Shown piece after piece: positions 5,274-12,644 of a stretch of 13,051 nt of DNA (positions are counted from its first letter, which is position 1; every line of letters begins with the position of its first letter). Made by a program: the position numbers and the translations under genes. The notes beneath the pieces were generated by a model, which did no database searches, was not told the origin of the DNA, and was given only the letters and a program-made list of their open reading frames with translations. Origin of the DNA: Rhodospirillaceae bacterium (GTDB lineage: Bacteria > Pseudomonadota > Alphaproteobacteria > Rhodospirillales > 2-02-FULL-58-16). Location: positions 1-13,051 of the forward strand of contig DUZD01000052.1 in NCBI GenBank assembly GCA_013349695.1, read 5' to 3'.

Positions 5274-5323
5274 TAGGAATCGTTGTGGAATTAGATTTCT
5301 ATCGACAATTCTTGAAATTTCGT

Positions 5324-5344
5324 CCCCTCGTATCCCTTGAGGGG
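5324..5344 (+). other. Leader hairpin next to the ribosome-binding site
   Basis: CCCCTC (5324-5329) pairs with GAGGGG (5339-5344) around a 9-nt loop. A competing shorter fold CCCT-TG-AGGG (5334-5343) shares the right arm. The hairpin ends one base before the ribosome-binding site TAAGGA (5345-5350) of the cyclic di-GMP gene. It could protect the message end or affect access of ribosomes. There is no T-run, so it is not a terminator for the tRNA. Confidence 0.4.
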
Positions 5345-5359
5345 TAAGGAAACTTTAAG

Positions 5360-8300
5360 GTGCGACGTTCGCTCGCTGGCGCCATGAGCTGGGTTTTCCG
5401 CGCCGCTCTCGTCCTCGGAGCCGTGGGCGCGCTGGGATATTATTCATACCTAACGTTTGAGCAGCTTAACGCCGCGCCGGAAAGCGCCGAGGCGCTGCGG
5501 CTGAAAACCGTTGCCGCCTTCACGCTGGTCCTGATCCTGACGGCGGCCGCCGCCTACAACCTTTATCTCCCGTGGGTTCGGCGCAAGGAAAAGCGGGCCG
5601 TTCCCGCCGGCCGGGAGGAAAGGCGGGAGTTCCTGATCTTTTTCGTTCCGGTGGCGGCGTTGCTCGCCGCCGGATTCCTGGCCCTTCACCAAGTCGACTT
5701 GGAGATCGAGCGGACCGTCCTGGAGAGCCGGGAAACACACCATGCCGAAATGGGAAAGGAAAGCCTCGCCACCGACCTGGAGACCATTGCCGCCGACGTT
5801 CTGATCCTGGCGCAAAGCGACGAATTCAAAGGGGGCGTTGAATTAGCGGAGCTCAGAGACAAATTCCTCGTCTTCTCCAAGCAAAGAAGATTTTACGACC
5901 AGGTCCGCTTTCTCGACGCGGCCGGCATGGAAGCCGTCCGCGTCAACTTCAACGGCGGCAAGCCCGCCATCGTGCCCGACTCGCTGCTGCAGGATAAATC
6001 GAAACGCTATTATTTCGGTGAAACCATCGCCATGGCCGGCGGCGAGGTTTACATCTCGGACCTCGACCTCAACATCGAGCAGGGGCGGATCGAACAACCG
6101 TTGAAGCCCGTTCTCCGCGTCGGCACGCCGGTATTCGGCGAGGGAGACGACAAGATCGGGGTCGTCCTGGTGAACTACCTGGGCGCCAGGACGATCGGGC
6201 GATTCGACGAGGCTCTGGCCTCGTCCGCCGGCGAGGCGCACCTTCTCAACGGCGACGGTTTTTGGCTGCGCGGCCCAAGGGCCGAGGACGAATGGGGATT
6301 CATGTTCGGCAACAAGCGGTCCTTCGCCGCCGCGTACCCGGAGGCTTGGCGGCGGATAAAGGCTTCGCGTACGGGCCAGTTCATTACCGCCGGAGGCCTG
6401 TTCACCTTCACCACCTTTTCTCCCCGAGAGTTCATTGAGAGTTCGTCCGTGGAATACAGGGGCAAGCGCTTCCGGAAGATCGTCACCCGCGTTGATCCCG
6501 GGAAATTCCTTTTAACCGAGCATGCGCGCCATCATCCCGCCTGGATGCTGATGTTCCTCTCTCTCCTGGGACTGTCGGCGCTTGGATGTTGGCATCTGGG
6601 CGCGGCGCGGGTCGGAAGGCGGGCCGAACAGGCCGTCCGCGAGAGCGAGGAACGCTGGCGCGGCTTCGCCGACGCCAGCTTCGAGGGATTGCTGATCCAT
6701 GACAGCGGCGTCATCATCGACGCCAACGACCGTTTCGCCGACATGTTCGGCTACGGCCTGGACGAGCAGCTCCGGGGAACCAACTTCCTCGGGCTGGTGG
6801 CGCCGGAAACCTTGCAGACGGTCCGCGAAAAGCTCCTCGCGCAGGTGACGGGGACCTTCGAGGCCGTCGGGCTTGGAAAAGACGGTTCCACCTTTCCCAT
6901 GGAGCTGTCGGCGCGCCCGATCGCCTACAAGGGACAGACGCAACGGGCGGTCGCCGTCCGCGACTTGAGCGAACGCAAAAAGGCGGAGAGGATGCTCAGG
7001 GAATCGATGGCGATGGTCAATCTGATGCACTCGGTCGCCGTCGCCGCCAACGAAGCCGCCTCCGTCGAGGAAGCGATCAAAACCTGTCTCGACAACGTCT
7101 GCGCCTATACCTGGTGGCCGGTCGGCCACGCCTACGTTGGCGCCGCCGATGATCCCGACAGGCTCGTTGCCACCGATATCTGGTGCCTCAGGCACCGCGA
7201 ACGATTCAATACCTTCGTAGAGATCACGAAAACAACGGAGTTCAAGCGGGGCGAGGATCTGCCGGGCCGGGTCTTGGCCAGCGGCGAGCCGGCCTGGATT
7301 GCCGATCTGCCGACCGACCCGAACTTCCCTCGCGCCGCGGCGTTGAGGGAATGCGGCATCAAGTCCGGTTTCGCCTTGCCGGTGCTGGCGGAAAGGCAAG
7401 TGGTGGCGGTGCTGGAGTTCTTCACCGACGAGACGGCTGCGCCGGACCAATCGCTGCTGCCGGTCCTGCTGCAAATCGGCACTTCGCTGGGGCGGGTATT
7501 CGAGCGCGTCCGGGCGGGGCGGGCGTTGCGGGAAAGCGAGGAGCGCAAGGGCAGTATCCTGCAAGGCGCCCTCGACGGCATCGTCAGCATCGACGAACAG
7601 GGCAAGGTGGTCGAGTTCAACCCCGCCGCCGAGGCGATGTTCGGTTACCGCTTGGGCGAGGTGGCCGGCAAGGACATCGCCGATTTGATCGTCCCGCCGG
7701 ATCAACGCCAGAAACACCGCGGGGGATTGAAGCGATTTCTCAAAACCGGAAAGAGCAAGCTCGTCGGCAAGCGGGTCGAATTGACCGCGACGCGGGCCGG
7801 CGGTGGGGAATTCCCGGTGGAACTTTCCATCACCCACCTGAAGGAGCACGGCTTGTTTACCGCCTTCATCCGCGACATCACGGTGCGCAAGAAGGCGGAG
7901 GAGAGCATGCGCCTGTCGGCGACGGTGTTCGATACGGTGAGCCAGGGAATCATGGTCACCGACGCCGGCAACAGCATTGTCGCGGTCAATCCGGCGTTCA
8001 CCGAGATCACCGGCTTTACGGCCGACGAGGCCATCGGGCAAAACCCTGGTCTTCTCAAATCGGGGCACCACGGCAAGGCCTTCTACAAGGACATGTGGGA
8101 GAGCATCAACGAGACCGGAATGTGGACCGGGGAAATCTGGAACCGCCGCAAGTCCGGCGAGATCTTTCCGGGATGGCTGACCATCGGCGTCGTCAGGGAC
8201 GCCGGCGGCATGATCGCCCAGTACATCGCCGTCTTCATCGACATCACCAAGAGAAAGGAGACCGAAGACCTGATCTTTCGCCAGGCCAACTACGACGCCT

Positions 8301-9583
8301 TGACGAAGCTTCCCAACCGCAAGCTTTTTTTTGACCGGCTGACCCAGGCCATGGCCGTGGCTAGGCGCGAGGACAAGTCCTTCGGCCTGTTGTACGTCGA
8401 CCTCGACCGTTTCAAGCTGGTCAACGACACCCTCGGCCACGCGATGGGCGACGATCTTCTCGTCGATGCCGCCCGCCGGTTGAATTCATCGGTTCGGGCG
8501 TCGGACACCGTCGGCCGCTTAGGCGGCGACGAATTCACGGTCATCGTCCCGGGAATCGACAAGGCCATCGAGGCCGAAGTCGTGGCGCGGAAGATCCTCA
8601 AGACCTTCGAGCGGCCCTTCGATCTTGGCGGCGACGAAGTTCTGGTCACGGCAAGCGTCGGCATCGCCGTCTTTCCCCATGACGCGGACGCCGCCGAAAC
8701 CCTACTCAGGAACGCCGACAGCGCCATGTACCGGGCCAAGGAAGGCGGCCGCGACACCTTCCGTTTTTTCATGCCGAAGATGAACGCGGGGGCCAGCGAC
8801 CGGATGAGTCTCGAGCGCGATTTGCGCCACGCCATGGAAAGGGAGGAACTCCAGGTCCACTATCAGCCCATCGTCGATCTGGCATCCCAGCACGTCATCG
8901 GTGCCGAGGCGCTCATCAGGTGGCGGCACCCGGAACGGGGATTGGTGCCCCCCGACAAGTTTATCCCGCTGGCCGAGGAAACGGGCCTGATCAACCAGAT
9001 CGGGGAATGGGTGCTGCGGACCGCTTGCCGGCAGGCGAAAGAATGGAACGACATTGGACCTGATCCGATCTTCGTCACGGTCAACATGTCCGGCCGGCAG
9101 ATGACGGGGCACGGCTTCATCGACCTGGTTTGCGAGGTTCTGGAGGAAACCGGGCTGGCTCCCCAATCCCTGCACCTGGAAATCACCGAAAGCATCCTCA
9201 TGGACGACATCGCCGAGTCCACCGTTACCCTCGAGGGATTGCACGCCATCGGCATACCGCTGAGCATCGACGATTTCGGAACCGGTTTTTCGTCCTTGAG
9301 CTATCTCAAGAAGTTTCCGTTTTCGATCCTCAAGATCGACCGCTCGTTCATTCGCGGCCTCTTGGACGATACGGATGACGCCGCCTTGACCCAGGCGATC
9401 ATCGCCATGGCCGACGGCCTCAAAATCGAAACCGTCGCCGAAGGCGTCGAGACACATGGTCAACATGAGTTTCTCCAATCCAGGAAATGCCTCTATGGAC
9501 AAGGGTACCATTTCAGCCAGGCCGTGCCGGCGGAGGAATTCCTGGCCTATGTCGTAACCGTTAATGACGTCTCCCCGGCCTGA
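5360..9583 (+). CDS. Membrane sensor with PAS, GAF, GGDEF and EAL domains (cyclic di-GMP synthase/phosphodiesterase)
   Basis: This 1407-residue protein should make and degrade cyclic di-GMP. Three N-terminal membrane segments (about 9-30, 50-70 and 91-111) have a basic loop between the second and third (RRKEKR, 74-79), which fits a cytoplasmic loop. A periplasmic Cache-like sensor follows (about 112-392, with RYYFGETIAMAGGEVYISDLDLN at 216-238), then a fourth membrane segment (393-414). Inside the cell are PAS (about 430-540), GAF (560-718), PAS (730-846) and PAS (850-966). GGDEF is intact at 1055-1059, with an inhibitory I-site RASD (1046-1049). The EAL domain (about 1148-1400) has EAL (1183-1185), Asn1242, EITES (1274-1278), DDFGTG (1304-1309), Lys1325 and Glu1361. 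Both active sites look complete. The GTG at 5360 is chosen for TAAGGA 9 nt upstream; an ATG at 5384 has no such site. In the second PAS, His786 falls where FixL has its haem ligand. The gene stands alone. Confidence 0.95.
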   Translation: MRRSLAGAMSWVFRAALVLGAVGALGYYSYLTFEQLNAAPESAEALRLKTVAAFTLVLILTAAAAYNLYLPWVRRKEKRAVPAGREERREFLIFFVPVAALLAAGFLALHQVDLEIERTVLESRETHHAEMGKESLATDLETIAADVLILAQSDEFKGGVELAELRDKFLVFSKQRRFYDQVRFLDAAGMEAVRVNFNGGKPAIVPDSLLQDKSKRYYFGETIAMAGGEVYISDLDLNIEQGRIEQPLKPVLRVGTPVFGEGDDKIGVVLVNYLGARTIGRFDEALASSAGEAHLLNGDGFWLRGPRAEDEWGFMFGNKRSFAAAYPEAWRRIKASRTGQFITAGGLFTFTTFSPREFIESSSVEYRGKRFRKIVTRVDPGKFLLTEHARHHPAWMLMFLSLLGLSALGCWHLGAARVGRRAEQAVRESEERWRGFADASFEGLLIHDSGVIIDANDRFADMFGYGLDEQLRGTNFLGLVAPETLQTVREKLLAQVTGTFEAVGLGKDGSTFPMELSARPIAYKGQTQRAVAVRDLSERKKAERMLRESMAMVNLMHSVAVAANEAASVEEAIKTCLDNVCAYTWWPVGHAYVGAADDPDRLVATDIWCLRHRERFNTFVEITKTTEFKRGEDLPGRVLASGEPAWIADLPTDPNFPRAAALRECGIKSGFALPVLAERQVVAVLEFFTDETAAPDQSLLPVLLQIGTSLGRVFERVRAGRALRESEERKGSILQGALDGIVSIDEQGKVVEFNPAAEAMFGYRLGEVAGKDIADLIVPPDQRQKHRGGLKRFLKTGKSKLVGKRVELTATRAGGGEFPVELSITHLKEHGLFTAFIRDITVRKKAEESMRLSATVFDTVSQGIMVTDAGNSIVAVNPAFTEITGFTADEAIGQNPGLLKSGHHGKAFYKDMWESINETGMWTGEIWNRRKSGEIFPGWLTIGVVRDAGGMIAQYIAVFIDITKRKETEDLIFRQANYDALTKLPNRKLFFDRLTQAMAVARREDKSFGLLYVDLDRFKLVNDTLGHAMGDDLLVDAARRLNSSVRASDTVGRLGGDEFTVIVPGIDKAIEAEVVARKILKTFERPFDLGGDEVLVTASVGIAVFPHDADAAETLLRNADSAMYRAKEGGRDTFRFFMPKMNAGASDRMSLERDLRHAMEREELQVHYQPIVDLASQHVIGAEALIRWRHPERGLVPPDKFIPLAEETGLINQIGEWVLRTACRQAKEWNDIGPDPIFVTVNMSGRQMTGHGFIDLVCEVLEETGLAPQSLHLEITESILMDDIAESTVTLEGLHAIGIPLSIDDFGTGFSSLSYLKKFPFSILKIDRSFIRGLLDDTDDAALTQAIIAMADGLKIETVAEGVETHGQHEFLQSRKCLYGQGYHFSQAVPAEEFLAYVVTVNDVSPA

Positions 9584-9599
9584 CGGCGAGGAGATGCGA

Positions 9600-9650
9600 G
9601 CCGGGCAAGGAATTGGGACTATCGCGCCCGGCAAGCATTTTCCTTTTCTT
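9600..9650 (+). terminator. Hairpin with T-rich tail after the cyclic di-GMP gene
   Basis: GCCGGGC (9600-9606) pairs perfectly with GCCCGGC (9626-9632) over a 19-nt loop, followed within 6 nt by a T-rich run (9638-9650). It lies 17 bp after the stop codon. The large loop weakens the case, but the position and T-tail fit a Rho-independent terminator that separates this gene from the hopanoid locus. Confidence 0.55.
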
Positions 9651-9765
9651 AAGCGGGCGGGATTGGCAGAATGGCGGCGGCGGGAGCGGTGAAGCCCCGC
9701 ATTTGTTGTCTCCTCCGGAGAAGAGTTGTCACGGTGATGTTATTTTGGGTTGCAACAATGCATAA

Positions 9766-9778
9766 GCTGTGACACAGC
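9766..9778. promoter_or_regulatory. Palindrome upstream of the hopanoid locus, possible operator
   Basis: GCTGTG-A-CACAGC is a perfect 6-bp-arm palindrome, 53 bp before the hpnM start codon. A smaller dyad TCAC-G-GTGA lies 39 bp further up (9729-9737, centre to centre), and GGAAGCTTCC (9784-9793) is also self-complementary. No convincing -35/-10 pair was found in 9651-9831, so the site may mark a promoter I cannot recognise. Binding protein unknown. Confidence 0.35.
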
Positions 9779-9831
9779 CAAACGGAAGCTTCCTTTTACC
9801 AACCGAAACAGAAACACGATTGGGCAATACG

Positions 9832-10470
9832 ATGAAGAAACGGCGTAAAATTCTGGGCGTCTATGTGGTTTTGCTTTTTTTATTTTTCCCGGCGCGGGGA
9901 TTTTCCGATGACAGGCAGGAATTTTCCGATGACATCGGCCCGAGCGCCGAAAGGTTCATCACCTCTCTCGCCGACAAGGCGATTACGACGCTGACCGGGG
10001 AAGACGTCACGCGGGAGAAGCGGGCGCAACGTTTTCGTTCCATTTTGACCGAGCACTTTGCCGTCGAGACCATTGGCCGGTGGGTCTTGGGACGCCACTG
10101 GCGGAAGGCGACGGAAGGGGAACGCGAGGAATACCTTGGCTTGTTCGAGGATCTGCTGGTGATCACCTATGCCGAACGTTTTGCCAAGTACTCGGGCGAG
10201 ACCCTGGTGATTTCCAAATCGGTGGTCAACGACGACCAGGATATCGTCGTTTATTCATTGTTGAAACGAGCCGAAGGACTACAGCCGCTCAAGGTTAACT
10301 GGCGGGTACGGGAGCGGGACGAAAGCTTCAAAATTACCGACATCATCGTCGAGGGCATCAGCATGGGGCAAACCCAACGTTCGGAATTCGCCTCCGTCAT
10401 TCGCCAGAACGGCGGCGATATCGAGAACCTTCTCAGCCTATTACGCAAACGGCTAAAGAACGACGCCTGA
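9832..10470 (+). CDS. hpnM: MlaC/Ttg2D-family periplasmic lipid carrier, HpnM-like
   Basis: The product belongs to the MlaC/Ttg2D (toluene tolerance) family, soluble periplasmic proteins that shuttle phospholipids between the membranes. The version next to hopanoid genes is called HpnM. The ATG at 9832 is chosen because it opens a typical signal peptide: basic MKKRRK, hydrophobic core (about 8-20), then a cleavage region around ARGFS-DD (22-27). A longer frame from 9769 would bury it. The 212 residues fit the family. Typical segments are HFAVETIGRWVLGRHWRKAT (75-94), YLGLFEDLLVITYAERFAKYSGE (101-123), VNWRV (156-160) and IIVEGISMGQTQRSEFASVIRQNGG (171-195). There is no strong ribosome-binding site. 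It is first in the same-strand run hpnM-hpnC-hpnB-hpnD, which supports a role in hopanoid or linked lipid transport. A general Mla-type role remains possible. Confidence 0.85.
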   Translation: MKKRRKILGVYVVLLFLFFPARGFSDDRQEFSDDIGPSAERFITSLADKAITTLTGEDVTREKRAQRFRSILTEHFAVETIGRWVLGRHWRKATEGEREEYLGLFEDLLVITYAERFAKYSGETLVISKSVVNDDQDIVVYSLLKRAEGLQPLKVNWRVRERDESFKITDIIVEGISMGQTQRSEFASVIRQNGGDIENLLSLLRKRLKNDA

Positions 10471-10581
10471 TCCGGGTTTCCATTCGTTTCCGCCGTGCAA
10501 TGAGGATTCGCCGCGCCGCGACGCCAAGAGCCCGTCCGGGAAATCGAACGAGCGTTACGATCGGACCACTTACCCCGTCCC

Positions 10582-11433
10582 ATGACCGCAGCCACGTCAC
10601 CATCCGTCGAGACCCCCTCCGGCAAGGACGAGACGTACGAGAACTTTCCCGTCGGCTCGTGGTTGCTGCCGCGAAAATTGCGTCCTCATATCGCCATGTT
10701 TTACGCTTTTGCCCGCGCCATCGACGACATCGCCGACAATCCCGGCCTGCCGGCGGACGAGAAAGTCGCCCGCCTCGATGGGTTCGAAGACGCGGTGCTT
10801 GGCCGCGGCCACGAGAATCCCGCCTTCGGCAAAGCCCACGCCATGCGAAAGAGCCTGGCCGAAACGGGCATCGCCCCGCGCCATTGCCTCGATCTGCTGG
10901 CCGCCTTCAAACAGGACGCGACCAAGTCGCGCTACCGGGATTGGGACGACCTCCTCGGCTATTGCGTCCTCTCGGCGGCGCCCGTCGGGCGCTACCTGCT
11001 TGATCTTCACGGTGGATCCCGGGACGGTTATGGCCCTTCGGACGCCTTGTGCATGGCCTTGCAAGTCATCAACCACGTTCAGGACTGCCAGGACGATTAC
11101 CGTTCACTGGACCGCGTCTATCTGCCAATGGAATGGATGCAACAGGCGGGCGCCGCCGTCGAAGAACTGGATGCCGCCGCCGCCAGCCCAGCCATGCGCC
11201 GGGTTCTCGATCGAACCCTGCAAGCGACGCAAACCCTGATGAACGAGGCTCGCGCTCTTCCCGGCGGGCTCAGGTCCCGCCGCCTGAGCATGGAATCGGC
11301 CTTCATCATCAATATCGCCGATGCCTTGATTTCGCTGCTCGGCCGCCGTGACCCCTTGAGCCGGCGAGTGGAGCTTTCCAAGGCCGGGTTCGTCCTCGGC
11401 GGCCTCAAGGGCGTGCTATCGGTTCTGTTCTAA
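10582..11433 (+). CDS. hpnC: Hydroxysqualene synthase HpnC (squalene/phytoene synthase family)
   Basis: HpnC belongs to the trans-isoprenyl diphosphate synthase family and converts presqualene diphosphate, made by HpnD, to hydroxysqualene, which HpnE reduces to squalene for hopene formation. Its 283 residues match the family. NFPVGSWLLP (21-30) is a typical HpnC start. The first Asp-rich motif is AIDDIADN (46-53), and the second is NHVQDCQDDYRSLDRVYLP (164-182), with Asp168, Asp171 and Asp172 placed to bind Mg-diphosphate. SRYRDWDDLLGYCVLSAAPVG (116-136) is the conserved central block. No Shine-Dalgarno-like sequence is visible before the ATG at 10582, and the 111 bp after hpnM hold no other feature I can support. 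hpnB begins 7 nt after its stop, so the two should be one transcript. It could be called squalene synthase in older annotation. Confidence 0.93.
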   Translation: MTAATSPSVETPSGKDETYENFPVGSWLLPRKLRPHIAMFYAFARAIDDIADNPGLPADEKVARLDGFEDAVLGRGHENPAFGKAHAMRKSLAETGIAPRHCLDLLAAFKQDATKSRYRDWDDLLGYCVLSAAPVGRYLLDLHGGSRDGYGPSDALCMALQVINHVQDCQDDYRSLDRVYLPMEWMQQAGAAVEELDAAAASPAMRRVLDRTLQATQTLMNEARALPGGLRSRRLSMESAFIINIADALISLLGRRDPLSRRVELSKAGFVLGGLKGVLSVLF

Positions 11434-11440
11434 TCCGCGT

Positions 11441-12607
11441 ATGTTGACCGACGCCACCGCCGTCCTCGGCGCCCTCTCCTTTATTCTTTGGGCGGGGTTG
11501 TTATTGTCGAGGGGGTGGTTTTGGCGCGCCGACCAGCGCCTTGACGAGGCGGTGGCGGACGGTCGGCGGGATTGGCCTCGCGTGGTCGCGGTGATTGCCG
11601 CCCGCAACGAGGCGCCAACCATCGCACAGGCCGTCGATTCCCTGCTCAAACAGGATTATCCCGGCGATTTCCGCGTCGTCCTGGTCGACGACAACAGCGA
11701 CGACGGCACCGCCGCGAAGGGGCGGGCGGCGGCCGGGGATTCCGGCCGGCTGGGCGTCGTCGCCGGCCGCCCCCTGGAGCCCGGCTGGACGGGCAAGCTT
11801 TGGGCCCTCGACCAGGGTCTTGAAGAGGCCGAAAGGGTATCCCCGGAGGCAACGTACATTCTGCTCACCGACGCCGATATCGCCCACGACCCCGAAAACC
11901 TGCGCCGACTCGTGGCGAAAGCCGAAAACCACCGTCTCGACCTGGTTTCCCTGATGGTGCTGCTCCACTGCGAGAGTCCCTGGGAACATCTGCTGCACCC
12001 CGCCTTCGTCTTTTTTTTCCAGAAGCTTTATCCCTTTCCCTGGGTCAACGACCCGGATCGTCCCGATGCCGCCGCCGCCGGAGGCTGTATGCTGGTGCGC
12101 CGGACGGCCTTGGAGCGAGCCGGCGGCGTCGGTTCCATCCGCGGCCGCCTCATCGACGATTGCGCCTTGGCCGAACGGATCAAACGGAACGGTCCCATCT
12201 GGCTTGGCTTGGCCGAAAAGGTTCGCAGTCTACGCGCTCATGATGGTTTGCGGGGCATTTGGAGGATGGTTGCGCGAACCGCCTTTACGCAGTTGAATCA
12301 GTCCGCCTTGGCCCTGATTGGCACGGTCATCGGAATGGCGTTGCTTTACTTGACGCCGCCCGCCGTGACACTGGCCGGCGCGGCGATTGGCGAAACGGCG
12401 GCGGCATTGTCCGGCCTCGCCGCCTGGCTCTTGATGGCTGTCGCCTACCGGCCGACGTCGCGGCTTTATGGGCAACCGGGCTGGCTGGCTTTGCTGTTGC
12501 CGTTGGCGGCGCTGCTGTTCACCCTGATGACGGTGGATTCGGCGCGCCGGCATTGGCGGAAACGGGGCGGCTCCTGGAAAGGCCGCAGCTATAAATTTCC
12601 CATTTGA
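11441..12607 (+). CDS. hpnB: Hopene-associated family 2 glycosyltransferase HpnB
   Basis: This is a membrane-bound glycosyltransferase of family 2 (GT-A fold), 388 residues, close to the usual HpnB length. An N-terminal membrane segment (about 7-24) is followed by the catalytic domain: VIAARNEAPTI (51-61), VDDNSDDGT (82-90), the DxD-type motif LLTDADI (141-147) for metal and nucleotide-sugar binding, GGCMLVRR (214-221) and LIDDCALAERIKRNG (237-251). Three hydrophobic segments (about 288-304, 308-335 and 347-366) anchor the C-terminus, which ends in the typical basic tail WRKRGGSWKGRSYK. The name rests on these motifs plus the hpn context; the sugar and acceptor are not established as far as I know. 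It starts 7 nt after hpnC without a visible ribosome-binding site, which suggests coupled translation, and hpnD starts 37 bp after it. An 8-T run lies at 12011-12018 inside the frame. Confidence 0.9.
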   Translation: MLTDATAVLGALSFILWAGLLLSRGWFWRADQRLDEAVADGRRDWPRVVAVIAARNEAPTIAQAVDSLLKQDYPGDFRVVLVDDNSDDGTAAKGRAAAGDSGRLGVVAGRPLEPGWTGKLWALDQGLEEAERVSPEATYILLTDADIAHDPENLRRLVAKAENHRLDLVSLMVLLHCESPWEHLLHPAFVFFFQKLYPFPWVNDPDRPDAAAAGGCMLVRRTALERAGGVGSIRGRLIDDCALAERIKRNGPIWLGLAEKVRSLRAHDGLRGIWRMVARTAFTQLNQSALALIGTVIGMALLYLTPPAVTLAGAAIGETAAALSGLAAWLLMAVAYRPTSRLYGQPGWLALLLPLAALLFTLMTVDSARRHWRKRGGSWKGRSYKFPI

Positions 12608-12644
12608 TGACGGCGGCGCGTTTTTCGTGTATCCATTAGCCGCC

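Noticed and set aside
6512..8440. Minus-strand open frame of 642 codons inside the GGDEF-EAL gene
   Set aside because: It is antisense to PAS, GAF and GGDEF sequence with clear conserved motifs; the antisense product looks like a GC-driven shadow.
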